A stretch of DNA of 64,000 bases from Pelomonas sp. V22 (GCF_030014915.1 NZ_JAGIXS010000007.1:295849-359848); one strand, 5' to 3'. Positions 53,054 through 61,870 are shown, counted from the first letter of the stretch. A program made the numbers and translations. The notes: generated by a model from the sequence alone, not told the origin.

Positions 53054-53438
53054 TTCTGGGTGCAACAAGAGTTCTGACCGTCTACAACGTGCTTGCGCTA
53101 GCCTAGGAACCAGGAAGGCATGCTAGTAGGCTGCGGTTGGAGTTGATGGAGTAGCGACCTTGCTGCGTGAGCACGTGCAGCCAGAAGCGCAAGCCAAGCG
53201 TGGTGTTGGCCAGCCGATCGAACGAGTGGTCATCAGGTGAGGGCGCTCCAAGCCGCCCAAACTGATGTGATGAGCGACCAGTTTGGTGAGTTGCACAGGC
53301 TAGTTCCTCGAGGCTATTGAACCAGGGCCCAACGTACTTGCAGAGGTATGCTCTCCTGAAGAGTCCGCATGCCGCTGGGCATTCTTGAGTGCGCAAGGTA
53401 GGTCGCTTGATCCGACCATCGAAAGTTCGCCAAAAATG
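53054..53438. other. Intergenic region, 385 bases
   Basis: A minus-strand frame (53103-53453) exists but lacks a ribosome site and family resemblance and runs into the att repeat, so I do not call it. The region is probably decayed island DNA. Confidence 0.4.
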
Positions 53439-53580
53439 AAAAACCCCCAACACCTTGCGATGCTGGGGGCTCTCTATCTGGCTCCTCGACCTGGGCTCGA
53501 ACCAGGGACCTACGGATTAACAGTCCCAGCCACACAGATCGCTAAGTACAAGATCTCTAAGGGGCAGGGTGCTGATTAGA
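53439..53580 (-). repeat. tRNA-Asn 3'-half repeat, att copy 3
   Basis: Best preserved copy. On the minus strand, GACTGTTAATCCGTAGG (anticodon GTT) through the T arm to CCA at 53479 is a normal tRNA-Asn 3' half; its 5' half is replaced by island sequence shared with copy 2. A hairpin CCCCCAGCATC...GTTGGGGG with TTTTT follows. With the integrase gene 160 bases away, this is the likely left end of the third island. Confidence 0.78.
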
Positions 53581-53739
53581 CCTCAGGACTTCCGAATGGT
53601 GAACCTCTCTGCGATCCAGCTTGCCTTCGGTTGCCGCTGGCGCGAAATTGAAACTTGATCCGAATCAAGGGCTTGCCAACATTTGATCTCGAACGCCGGG
53701 TGAAAAATGGGTGACCGAGGGTGATCTCGGCCACTCCAT

Positions 53740-54933
53740 TCATGCCGCCTTCGGCAGCGGGATCGCTTTCGCATCCAGTACCGATGCCTTGTTGGCTGCG
53801 GCCTGCAAGGTTTCAGAGCTGAGATGAGAATAACGCTCAGTTACAGCGGCTGTGCTGTGGCCAAGAATCTTCTGAACTTCGTACAAAGTGCGGCCTGCAT
53901 TGACCAGCATCGACGCGTAGTTATGGCGTAAATCATGTATCCGAAGATGAGGCAATCCAGCCTTCTTGCGGAGTCTGTCCCAGACCTTCATAAGGGTTGT
54001 GTAGGGTTTTCCAGTTTGGCGATTGATGAACAAGTGACCTTTCTCTCCTCGTGTGGGAAGTTGACCGAGTACGTGCAGAGCACTCTCGTTGAGTGGAACG
54101 GGGCGGGGGCGCTTGGACTTCGAGTTCTTGGCCGGAATCAGCCAATGGCGCTTCTCCAAGTCGATGTGCTCCCATTGAGCCGATAGAGCCTCGTTGAGGC
54201 GAGCGCCGGTGCACAGCAGGAACTGCGCGATCAGGCACGCAGGCCGATTGTCATCACTCTCCAGAACTTCGATCAGCGCATCGAGCTGAACCTTGGACAA
54301 CACGTTCTCCATGCGGTTGTCTTCGTTGAACAGTCGGACGCGAGCCAGCGGATTTCGCTCTATCAAGTCCCACTCCACTGCCAAGTTAAGCGAGTGTCTA
54401 AAAACTTTCAATACGTGATCGGATGTGGCAGGACTTAAGCCGTTTTCACGCAGCGTGCCGTGATAAGACTGGACTTCGTGGCGGCTGATCTGATCGATGC
54501 GAATACTGCCGAATCGAGGCAGGATGCGCAGACGGAATAGCTCCTCATCCCGACGCCAGCTGCGCTTTCGCGGCTTGATGTACGGCAGGAACTTCGACGA
54601 GAAGAAGGCCTTCAGCGTCGGAGGCTCTACCGAGGTCACAACGACGGCTGGTGCCGGGCGATGCATGCCCAGTTCCAGTTCGGCCTTGAAGCGCTTGGCT
54701 GCCTCGCGGGCTTCGGCCAGGCTGACTTCGCCGGTGCGGCCTAGGCGCTCGTGCTTGGTCTTCTTGTCCGGGCTCTTGTAGCGCAGGTAGTAGATGCCCT
54801 CGCCGGGCTTGGTTTCGGCAACACGGATATACATGCCGCGCACGATGGGGCAGCAGAACTCGATGGAGCGCTCGCCGGCGGGGCAGATCAGTTTGCCGTC
54901 GACGAACTCCTGAGTAAGGGATTTCAGTTTCAT
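53740..54933 (-). CDS. Tyrosine recombinase (island integrase)
   Basis: 397 residues from ATG 54933 with GGAGG 8 bases upstream. An Arm-type DNA-binding N-terminus (about 1-90), a SAM-like core-binding domain (about 105-205) and a catalytic domain with R245 (GARLNEAL), H333 and R336 (HDLRHN), H359 (LGHS) and nucleophile Y368. It is the P4-like integrase class that commonly inserts into tRNA genes. It is adjacent to the tRNA-Asn att copy 3 and likely recombines there. About 300 bases without a gene lie upstream. Confidence 0.93.
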   Translation of the reverse strand: MKLKSLTQEFVDGKLICPAGERSIEFCCPIVRGMYIRVAETKPGEGIYYLRYKSPDKKTKHERLGRTGEVSLAEAREAAKRFKAELELGMHRPAPAVVVTSVEPPTLKAFFSSKFLPYIKPRKRSWRRDEELFRLRILPRFGSIRIDQISRHEVQSYHGTLRENGLSPATSDHVLKVFRHSLNLAVEWDLIERNPLARVRLFNEDNRMENVLSKVQLDALIEVLESDDNRPACLIAQFLLCTGARLNEALSAQWEHIDLEKRHWLIPAKNSKSKRPRPVPLNESALHVLGQLPTRGEKGHLFINRQTGKPYTTLMKVWDRLRKKAGLPHLRIHDLRHNYASMLVNAGRTLYEVQKILGHSTAAVTERYSHLSSETLQAAANKASVLDAKAIPLPKAA

Positions 54934-55229
54934 GGGGTGCACCTCCAAGAGTTGGTTGAGCAACCGGGGCCGTAGGGGCGCCGGGAACGGACGGGAAGGG
55001 GTAGCCCCTGACGCGGTGGAATTCGCGCCATTCGGGGCCAATGCGGGGCAGGGTGGGCCAGCCAGGGCCGGGGCGCAGGTCGGGACCAGGCTCCCCGTCA
55101 GCGTTGGGCAGCGGGAAGCTGCAAACCTGGCAGGCTGGCGCGGCGTGGCGATCTGATGCGGGTCGCCTTTAGGCCGCACCGGTGGACTGCACAGGGCCTG
55201 GGCGGCTCATGCCGGCGCTGCCTTGGCTC

Positions 55230-55625
55230 TTATGCGGCGCTGCACTCTGGCTTGATGATGTAGCGATGCGTCTGGCCTTTGCCTCTGGTCTTGAGGCTGA
55301 GCGGCGAGTCGGGATTGCGCGCGATGGCGGCCAGGCAGCAGCCGATACGGCATTTCTCATCATGCTCAAGCCAAGACCACATCTCGCGACCGAAGAAGCG
55401 CCAGCTCTTCAGGGGCTGGCCTGCCTTCTTGGTGCACGTCGCAGCCAGGACGGCGGCGAGGACCGTCTGGTAGAGCAGTGGGCAAATGGCGTGGCCATTG
55501 GGCAGGCGTACGACACAGGGTGGTGTGCGTCGGCGGGAGAAGGCATATTTCTCGCCGTCGTGCGCGGGCTCGACATTGAAGGAAGTCCAGTCAAGGGACA
55601 GGCCGGTTGAGTTATCGAATTTCAT
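55230..55625 (-). CDS. Island protein, unknown
   Basis: 131 residues from ATG 55625 with AAGGAA upstream. It contains a Trp- and Cys-containing middle part (TCTKKAGQPLKSWRFFG) and ends in a basic stretch. No family recognised. It lies between the integrase and the ATPase gene. Confidence 0.55.
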   Translation of the reverse strand: MKFDNSTGLSLDWTSFNVEPAHDGEKYAFSRRRTPPCVVRLPNGHAICPLLYQTVLAAVLAATCTKKAGQPLKSWRFFGREMWSWLEHDEKCRIGCCLAAIARNPDSPLSLKTRGKGQTHRYIIKPECSAA

Positions 55626-55715
55626 GAATGTTCCTTTTGCGCCAACGCAGCGGCCCGCCACTCCCGTCAGGCTGGTGGCCTGGGGATCTGGCAAAGCTGG
55701 TGGGCTGGCTGTGGT

Positions 55716-57371
55716 TTAGTAGGTCTCGGCGGCGCCGATCAGGCGGTAGGTTTTTGCGCCCTTGGCGATGACGGTGAAGTCCCAGCGATGGCGGTCAGGA
55801 TCACTGCCGCGATAGGCGTCGAGCACGCGCAGGACCTCGCGGCGGCTCACCTGAGCCTCTTTGCGGGCTTCGGCCACCAGTTCCATGCGGTTCGTCTTGC
55901 CCTTCAGGATGGTGGCGATGACGATCTCAATCAGGTCCGCGTCAGCTGCCATTTGGGCCTGCTGTTCAACTTGGGCCAGTTCGGCCTCGGGCACTTGGCG
56001 GACCGAGCCCAGCAACTCGGTGTAGTCGCTTGAAACGGCATAGCTATAGACCAAGCTATCCGGCAGCGGGCCACGGCGCTTGAAGTTCTTCATCGACACC
56101 AAGCGGGCGTTCGAATCAGCGCCGGCCGGCAGCGCCTGCATGGTCCAGGCGCAGTCGAAGTCGTCCACCATGTCCGAGGTGCCCGCATAGACCGGGCTGC
56201 CATTGGCACCGACATGCTTATTGGTGTGAGCCAACGCGATGACCGTGCCGCCCCTAAGAACGAAGCGGCGGATCTCAGCGGTGAACGCCACCATTGAGCG
56301 TTTGTCCATCAGATCGGTCAGTTTCTTTACCGTGTCCAGAATCAACACCATGCCCATTGCGTGGGGCGAATGGATGAGCTGCTGCAGTACCGCCAGGAAC
56401 TCGCTGCTGGAGAAGCCCTGATGGCCTTCGGCGATCATGTGGAAGCCGAGTCGTTCCGCAATCAACACCTTGACCAGCAGTCCTTCGCTGTTGTCGTCCA
56501 TGTTGAAGTAGTAGACCTTGCCGGCCGCAATGAAGCCCGTGCGGATAGCCGCTTCAATGGCGTGCAGCACCAGCAGCGTCTTGCCGCAGTTCGGGGCGGC
56601 GTAGAGGGCCGTGCATTGACCGAGGTGTGCAAAGCCACCGATTGCTTCCCCGAGGGCTTGAACACGTTCCCGCAGCGTGGCGGATGTACCAGTCAAGGAG
56701 TAGCGAGCCAGGGGATCAACTTCCTTGGTGTCGGCCGCTGTCGAGCGAGCCTCGACTTCGCTGCTGCCGGCCAATTGCATTGCGAGTGCCAACAGGTCTT
56801 CTTCGAACTGCTGATTGACTTCGACGGACGTGGCGGCGAACTCGCAATGCCCTTGCGGGTGAAGCAGCGCAATCTCACCGCTCTTCATCACCTTCAGCTC
56901 GCTGGACGCCGGGAACTGGCGCAGAGAGCGCGTGGAGGCACGCTTGAAGAACATCGTGACGCCACCCTTGCCGAGAATCAGCAGGAGCGGCTCAATGCCG
57001 TGACGCTCACACAGGCCGTGCAAGCCATCGTCAGCTGCACCCGTAGTCGCCGTGGCCACGAGATGGGAGCTTTCCACGAGGTGACCGACGCGATCATTCT
57101 GGTTTTGCTGCCAGTGATGCTCAATCGCCGTTTCAAGCGAATCTTGATCCAGCCAGTAAAGCGGATCTACCTTCGGCTTGAGCAGCGTCGGATCGATGGG
57201 GATAGCCGGCAAGCCAGCTGCATTCGCCTGCTTAATGAATCGGCAAGCTTCTGCGATCACGCTGGGGGGCGTGTCAGGATTGGCCGGCGGAGAGCCAGCT
57301 TTTATGGGTGTCGGTGCGGCGGTCAGGATGTTCTGGACCGGTTCGCCCGAGACCGAATCAGATGCGGTCAT
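55716..57371 (-). CDS. RecA-fold replication ATPase with degenerate primase-like N-terminus
   Basis: 551 residues. Residues about 225-440 are a RepA/AAA_25-type ATPase: APNCGKT (259-265) is the Walker A, and GMVLILDT the Walker B region. The N-terminal part (about 35-185) has the outline of a prim-pol domain: GLPAIPIDP, a Trp-containing EHHW block and LGKGGVTMFF. The metal Asp pair and His expected there are not seen (LVATATTG). The C-terminus (about 460-551) is helical and winged-helix-like. It probably drives island replication. It is the largest gene of the minus-strand block. Confidence 0.78.
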   Translation of the reverse strand: MTASDSVSGEPVQNILTAAPTPIKAGSPPANPDTPPSVIAEACRFIKQANAAGLPAIPIDPTLLKPKVDPLYWLDQDSLETAIEHHWQQNQNDRVGHLVESSHLVATATTGAADDGLHGLCERHGIEPLLLILGKGGVTMFFKRASTRSLRQFPASSELKVMKSGEIALLHPQGHCEFAATSVEVNQQFEEDLLALAMQLAGSSEVEARSTAADTKEVDPLARYSLTGTSATLRERVQALGEAIGGFAHLGQCTALYAAPNCGKTLLVLHAIEAAIRTGFIAAGKVYYFNMDDNSEGLLVKVLIAERLGFHMIAEGHQGFSSSEFLAVLQQLIHSPHAMGMVLILDTVKKLTDLMDKRSMVAFTAEIRRFVLRGGTVIALAHTNKHVGANGSPVYAGTSDMVDDFDCAWTMQALPAGADSNARLVSMKNFKRRGPLPDSLVYSYAVSSDYTELLGSVRQVPEAELAQVEQQAQMAADADLIEIVIATILKGKTNRMELVAEARKEAQVSRREVLRVLDAYRGSDPDRHRWDFTVIAKGAKTYRLIGAAETY

Positions 57372-57804
57372 TTTGATCTTCAGTTAGCTAGTAAATCGCA
57401 AGCGCTTAGCCTGCGGCTGATCGGGCTAGCAAAGGCCCAACTCGGAGACTTCCGGTCCTTCCCAGAACCATGTCTCTCCGTACTGCTTACCTGATGCGTC
57501 GTTCTGCAGACTTCTCGACCCGTTAGGGGATGTCTAGCAATGACTGCGATCTTCGGCGCGCAATTCGTGCGTGTTTTCAGTGTACGGGATTTGCCGGCGC
57601 CCCGCGCCAGACCCGACCAGATTGCCAGGATCCCGCGCGTGCCAGCTCGCCGCCTCGGGTGGGGCCTGTTCTCCGGTCCGCAGGCCGAAACCGCGTTCAG
57701 TAGGCGGCGCAGGAGCAGGTCTTGCTCATTGAGGGGCAGAGATCGGTACCACCCGCTATTGAGCAGCCTGCGCTGTTAGACGTCAGCGAAAGTACAGATG
57801 TGCA
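57372..57804. other. Intergenic region, 433 bases
   Basis: Upstream of the ATPase gene. I see no gene with a good start on either strand and no strong hairpin. It could hold the ATPase promoter and, speculatively, the island's replication origin. Two short GC-rich stretches and an AT-richer part near 57560 are all that stand out. Confidence 0.35.
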
Positions 57805-58335
57805 TCAGTGGAGCAGAAGCAGTTCTGCCGAGTGGTCCTGCTCGGCCTCCCAGGAAGGTGCTTCCAAATGGATCGTTGGCCATGGCCCATTCTTCAGGTC
57901 ACGCTTCTCGTCGGCCTCGTCAGCTTCATGGCAGAGAGAGTTCAGACAGAGGTCGTCGTCCTTGAATTTGCAGCGCATCAGGCGCTTCCATTCAGAGTCG
58001 AATGTCCAGGCCTTGCTGCGACCAGTCGTTGGGTCAGGCGTAGCCCAAGATCGCGCCGGCATGCCGCGCAATCCCCCGCTGCTCCAATGCATTGCGAGCC
58101 ACTTGATGGCGGTCGCGTGCAGCGGCGTCTTCTGGGCGTATCGCGCCATAGGTCCGAGTCTGCGGACGCTCCAAGTCTCTTCGTCTTCGTCGGGGTCAAA
58201 AGCGGCCAGCGCGACTGCTATTGCCAACAGGATTGGGTCGCTGTTGATCGTGGCAGCTTGGATGTCATGAAACGTCGGTTCCGCATTGCTCTCGGTTGAA
58301 GATGCTTCTACAAGGGAATTTGTTGGTTTACGCAT
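57805..58335 (-). CDS. Island protein, unknown
   Basis: 176 residues, acidic, with several Trp, including a TWSVRRLGPMARYAQ block and CKFKDDDLCLNSLCHEADEADEKRD (Cys- and Asp-rich). Could be a small DNA-modifying or binding protein, but I cannot assign it. Confidence 0.55.
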   Translation of the reverse strand: MRKPTNSLVEASSTESNAEPTFHDIQAATINSDPILLAIAVALAAFDPDEDEETWSVRRLGPMARYAQKTPLHATAIKWLAMHWSSGGLRGMPARSWATPDPTTGRSKAWTFDSEWKRLMRCKFKDDDLCLNSLCHEADEADEKRDLKNGPWPTIHLEAPSWEAEQDHSAELLLLH

Positions 58336-58474
58336 TTACGTGCTTTCAGATGCTTGTTTAGATTTGCCCTTCTTCACGTGATTGGAGAAGGGACAAGTAA
58401 ACGGGCTTGCCCTTGCTGAAATTTCGTTGCCGGCACCTCATCGCCAAGGCCCAGTTGAGCTGCCTGGTCGTAGC

Positions 58475-58527
58475 AAAAAAAATGAAGGAGGGCTCACCTC
58501 CCGGCCGATCGAATCGACAGGGAGGTG
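58475..58527 (-). terminator. Terminator after the small-gene run
   Basis: On the minus strand, CACCTCCC (58527-58520) pairs with GGGAGGTG (58502-58495), followed after eleven bases by eight T residues (58482-58475). It lies downstream of the 49-codon gene and ends the transcript of the small genes. Confidence 0.65.
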
Positions 58528-58546
58528 GGCATCTTGGTGAGCTGGC

Positions 58547-58696
58547 CTAGTGCCAGCAGGTCATCTCGGCTCGATCTTCAGGCTCCCGAGACAGGAGAGC
58601 CGCCTGATTGGCGATCAGCAGCGGCAGTAGATGATCCGGCGCGTCTTGATCAACGGCGGCTTGAGTGGCGGTGGAAATGCAATCTTGGAAGTTCAT
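58547..58696 (-). CDS. Small island protein (49 residues)
   Basis: From ATG 58696 with AAGGA upstream: a helical, acidic peptide with TATQAAVDQDAPDHLLPLLI. It begins 14 bases after the stop of the small membrane-protein gene and is followed by a terminator. No family known. Confidence 0.5.
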   Translation of the reverse strand: MNFQDCISTATQAAVDQDAPDHLLPLLIANQAALLSREPEDRAEMTCWH

Positions 58697-58710
58697 TGGT
58701 GGAAGTCCTT

Positions 58711-58884
58711 TCAGCGTGAGCGGAAGATGAAAAGGCAGAACAGCGCCGAGGCCAACAGGCCCAGAGCAACCCAGGGAAAGACAAACGTGAAGAGCGCGAT
58801 GCAAAGAATCCCGATGGCTCGGGTGGACTTGAACGCGAAGGAGACGGCTGCCGCGACGAGCAGCGAGAAAGCCAGAGACAGCAC
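58711..58884 (-). CDS. Small two-helix membrane protein (57 residues)
   Basis: From GTG 58884, with GAGG 7 bases upstream. It starts MLSLAFSLLVAAA, has a short KSTRA loop and a second hydrophobic run (IGILCIALFTFVFPWVALG), then ends FIFRSR. Two membrane spans are clear. Such small membrane proteins occur in phages (holin-like) and toxin systems; the function here is not known. Confidence 0.5.
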   Translation of the reverse strand: MLSLAFSLLVAAAVSFAFKSTRAIGILCIALFTFVFPWVALGLLASALFCLFIFRSR

Positions 58885-59010
58885 GGGTGGACCTCGCTCA
58901 GTGCAGGGTGGTTCGTCATTGGGTTCGGCATAGGGGGCCGAGCCCGGTCGAGTCCACGACCGCCTTGCGTTTCAACGAGTTGCTGTTGGCTAGATCAGGA
59001 GAGCGCCGGA

Positions 59011-59481
59011 CTAGGAATCCAACGCAGCAGCATTGGGCTGCTCCATCGCAACCAGCTTGCGCCGGCCTCGAATGGAACCCGGACGAGCGTCCAGACCCAA
59101 AGACACCTTGGAGGCGGCCAAGGCCTGTATGCGCTCCATAAGCGCTTCGGCATTCCCGGCCACATAGCCGCGCCCGGTTTCGACGTCGGCTTGCACCACG
59201 CCCAGGTGCCGCAGCACGGCCAGCAGGAAGCCGCTGGTGTTGATCGACTTGCCTTCGAAGAGCGGATGCAGCGTGGCGAAGGTCAGCGTTTCACCTTCGA
59301 CCAGCAGGGCCTGAACGTCGGGCCAGGTCACCCAGTCGTTCGAGAACATGCCCTTCGATGAATTGGCGACCAGGCGAAGAACGAAGGTTTCGTCGGCGCG
59401 CATGCCGAACTGGAAAGTCAGCGTCGATCGATGAGACAGGGAAGGGCAGGTCTCGGCGAGTAGCACACGGATATCAAGCAT
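59011..59481 (-). CDS. Island protein, unknown
   Basis: 156 residues from ATG 59481 with AAGGAAAA upstream. A mixed alpha/beta body (TLTFQFGMRADETFVL, WVTWPDVQALLVEGE, LRHLGVVQADVETGRGY) and a basic stretch with RPGSIRGRRKLV that may bind DNA. No family recognised. Confidence 0.55.
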   Translation of the reverse strand: MLDIRVLLAETCPSLSHRSTLTFQFGMRADETFVLRLVANSSKGMFSNDWVTWPDVQALLVEGETLTFATLHPLFEGKSINTSGFLLAVLRHLGVVQADVETGRGYVAGNAEALMERIQALAASKVSLGLDARPGSIRGRRKLVAMEQPNAAALDS

Positions 59482-59521
59482 TTAGGTTTTCCTTTCCGAG
59501 GGAATGAGCCCCTCATATAAG

Positions 59522-59716
59522 TTACTCAGTAGTGCGCGGTACATCGGAGTTAATAAGTTCCCTAAAGATAAGAATCAAGGCCAACGCCTCAGCGAAGTCG
59601 CGAGCGTGTCCTCCCTCGAATTCGAGAATGGCTGAGCGCTCTTCCCAGGCTTCCAGTTGCTCCTCGGTCAATCGAGCCACCTCGGCGTTGACGATGGGGT
59701 GCAGTGCGGCTTTCAT
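59522..59716 (-). CDS. Small island protein (64 residues)
   Basis: Helical and acidic, with GGAGG upstream of ATG 59716. VARLTEEQLEAWEERSAIL and ARDFAEALALILIFRE suggest two amphipathic helices. No family known. Confidence 0.55.
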   Translation of the reverse strand: MKAALHPIVNAEVARLTEEQLEAWEERSAILEFEGGHARDFAEALALILIFRELINSDVPRTTE

Positions 59717-59739
59717 CGGCGGTCCTCCGTTCGGGCAGT

Positions 59740-59763
59740 AAAAAGCCGCCTCGATGGGCGGCT
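59740..59763 (-). terminator. Terminator between two small island genes
   Basis: On the minus strand AGCCGCC-CATCGA-GGCGGCT followed by TTTT: a good intrinsic terminator after the gene at 59789-60163. Confidence 0.75.
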
Positions 59764-59788
59764 GTAGGTGGTGGGTGGAAACTTCGAT

Positions 59789-60163
59789 TCATGAAGCCTC
59801 CTGTCTGACATCGATGGCGAGCTGGTTGCATAGGTTCAATAGGCGTTGGTCCTCCGTGGTGGTTGGGATGTAGATCACATGGCCGAAGCCGTCGTCGCTG
59901 ACGATGATGGTGAGTTCGAACCAGTGGGTGTGCTGAGCACAAAGCTCAATGGGGGCTTCGAGCAGCGAGAGCCTGAGGGCCTGGTCAAGGGCATCCAGCG
60001 AGTCTGCGGGAGCGAGGACGTGAATATTCACCAGCTCCGACAGTGGGATGTCGTCGAAGTCGGCGAGGTCGTCGAGTCGGCTCCTGATCAGAGGTTGAAG
60101 GTCGGAGTGGTTGGCTTGGGCGAGGAAGAGGTCGATAGATGGCGCATCGCGCAGGCAATGCAT
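59789..60163 (-). CDS. Island protein, unknown
   Basis: 124 residues from ATG 60163 with AAAGGA upstream. Acidic, with VNIHVLAPADSLDALDQAL and HTHWFELTIIVSDDGFGHVIYI, which look like an alternating beta-alpha fold. No family known. It has its own terminator downstream. Confidence 0.55.
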   Translation of the reverse strand: MHCLRDAPSIDLFLAQANHSDLQPLIRSRLDDLADFDDIPLSELVNIHVLAPADSLDALDQALRLSLLEAPIELCAQHTHWFELTIIVSDDGFGHVIYIPTTTEDQRLLNLCNQLAIDVRQEAS

Positions 60164-60190
60164 GGGTGGTCCTTTCTGAGTGGGCAAATG

Positions 60191-60219
60191 AAAACGCCCA
60201 GGGATTTCTCCGAGGGCGT
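60191..60219 (-). terminator. Terminator after the coiled-coil membrane protein gene
   Basis: On the minus strand ACGCCC (60219-60214) pairs with GGGCGT (60199-60194), followed by TTTTC. Confidence 0.6.
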
Positions 60220-60243
60220 GATGTGTGAGGTGTTGACGGTTGA

Positions 60244-60978
60244 CTATTCTTTGCGTTTAAGTATTTCGTAAGTACCTCCGCATTGGCTTTGCACCTCCGC
60301 GATCAATGAATTGATTGAGCCGAACTTGGCTCCAATTGCGATTTCCCGCTCATTGTTAGCGCAGCGGTAAAGCAACTTGGGTGCCCCAAGGCTGGCGTAG
60401 AAATCCCTTTGCTCGCTATTGGCCTCTTTGACTGCTTGTGCTTGTCGCTCTAGATTGGCCGCTTCGTTTGCTTTGCGCTGCGCCTCAAACTCTGCTTGCC
60501 TTGCAGCTTCCGCCAACGATTTATCTTTTCTATCTTGCTGCTCAGTTTCGCGTTGTTGTCTGGCGTCGTATGCCGCTCTTTCTTCGGTGGTGAGGGACTC
60601 GTACCAAGCGACTTCAGCACGATCTGTATGAATGGCCGTTAGCGGTAAGGTAATTGCAATAAGTGCAAGTCGTGATAACAAGAGAGGAGTCCTCCCTAAT
60701 CGATTCTCAATGGCCGCGGCGACTTTCTTGACCAACACTAAGCCGAGGAGAATTGCCGTCGTCGCGAGAATTGCATTCAATCCTGTGTACGGTTGACGGC
60801 AGGCGGCAATGATTCCCAGAAGTGAAAGTAGCGCAGATATCGGCCATACAAGAATATTGAAGATGGCACTTGCGTATCTTTTGGAAAGGGCGATGCGCTC
60901 AGCGTGCTCTTCATCGGTACGGTTGGATTTCCAGCTCAAGTAACTTAGTCGCAGAAGCTCTCTTATTGTTTGGCTCAA
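60244..60978 (-). CDS. Membrane protein with C-terminal coiled coil, unknown
   Basis: 244 residues from a TTG start with GGAGAA 5 bases upstream. Two or three hydrophobic segments (about 36-58, 65-85 and 98-114) are followed by a long charged helical stretch rich in Glu, Gln, Arg and Ala (about 125-200) that should form a coiled coil, and a short globular end with two Cys. AT-richer than the chromosome. It is divergent from the XRE regulator gene, so the pair may share an operator. Confidence 0.6.
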   Translation of the reverse strand: MSQTIRELLRLSYLSWKSNRTDEEHAERIALSKRYASAIFNILVWPISALLSLLGIIAACRQPYTGLNAILATTAILLGLVLVKKVAAAIENRLGRTPLLLSRLALIAITLPLTAIHTDRAEVAWYESLTTEERAAYDARQQRETEQQDRKDKSLAEAARQAEFEAQRKANEAANLERQAQAVKEANSEQRDFYASLGAPKLLYRCANNEREIAIGAKFGSINSLIAEVQSQCGGTYEILKRKE

Positions 60979-61103
60979 TGGGTTCTCCGATAGGTTGGCT
61001 CAGCAGTTCGTGCCGAGGACAGGGGGCGTGAGATTTCTCGGCAATCAGGTGATGTAACGATAAACGTGACGACAATTATGTGCCCTGTTACGAGACTCGA
61101 AAC

Positions 61104-61439
61104 ATGTCTCGTGAGGAGGGTTCCACCACTGTCTTTGGCCGTCGCCTACGGGCGCGGCGAGAAGCACTTGGGTGGTCTCAAGAGAAGGTTGGAGTGCTCA
61201 TCGGGATTGATGAGTCCAGCAGTAGGGCGCGGATCAGCCGATATGAATTGGGCGTTCATGAACCCGCAGTGCCTACGGCGAAGCTGATTGCTGACGCGTT
61301 GATGGTGCCGCTCGCCCACCTCTACTGTGAGGACGATGGTGTGGCCATGTTGTTGCTGGCACTGCAGCAACTGTCCCCGAGCGAGAGGGCAGCCCGAGTC
61401 AGCCAGTTCACACAGACATTGGCCGAAGGTAGCGCTTAG
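61104..61439 (+). CDS. XRE-family helix-turn-helix regulator
   Basis: 111 residues from ATG 61104. Residues about 8-62 form a helix-turn-helix_3 domain: FGRRLRARREALGWSQEKVG, then RISRYELG and a typical IADALMVPL end. It probably represses the divergent island genes, as C-type or phage-type repressors do. A direct repeat of an H-NS gene end begins at its stop codon. Confidence 0.82.
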   Translation: MSREEGSTTVFGRRLRARREALGWSQEKVGVLIGIDESSSRARISRYELGVHEPAVPTAKLIADALMVPLAHLYCEDDGVAMLLLALQQLSPSERAARVSQFTQTLAEGSA

Positions 61440-61600
61440 ACCTCCCGGCCAGAAGCAACAAAGCCACCGCGAGGGTGGCGTCGTGTGTGCCTCATCCCGA
61501 AGCGTTAGTCAATGCAGCATCTGACGGTGAACTCCTCAAGGAACTCACCGTATGCGATCTTGGGCGAAACAATCTGGAAGCTATTCCACAGTGCGTGAAT
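61432..61600 (-). pseudogene. Remnant of an H-NS gene 3' end
   Basis: Bases 61432-61564 align with 63171-63304, including a minus-strand terminator hairpin (GCCACC/GGTGGC then TTTGTTGC) and the last codons of the H-NS-like gene. Translated on the minus strand the remnant gives PKIAYGEFLEEFTV against AKIAAGKRLEDFAV of the intact gene, without a stop at the right position. The 5' part is lost. It is a decayed duplicate about 1.74 kb from the intact gene. Confidence 0.65.
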
Positions 61601-61870
61601 ACGACTTCGACTCCACCACCCTGCTTATATCCTCGAATTAGGAAGGTCGGTTGCTAGCGAGTAGGGGGGAGTTGGATCGCAGCGACGTCATGCCTCCCGA
61701 TTTGAGCTGTCGACGCTAAAGTCAAATGGTCGTAGAGCTGGGGCCGTTGTGGAAGTAGAGGCAGTAAACGCTGCAAGGAGCCGACACTTCCCTAAGACAT
61801 GCCGGTTTAGGTTAGACAGGATGAGCTAAGCTTGTTGCTCAGCAGTGGCAACGACCTTCAGGTAATACCT

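Noticed and set aside
53103..53453. 116-codon minus-strand frame left of att copy 3
   Set aside because: No ribosome site, no family resemblance, and it runs into the tRNA-derived repeat.
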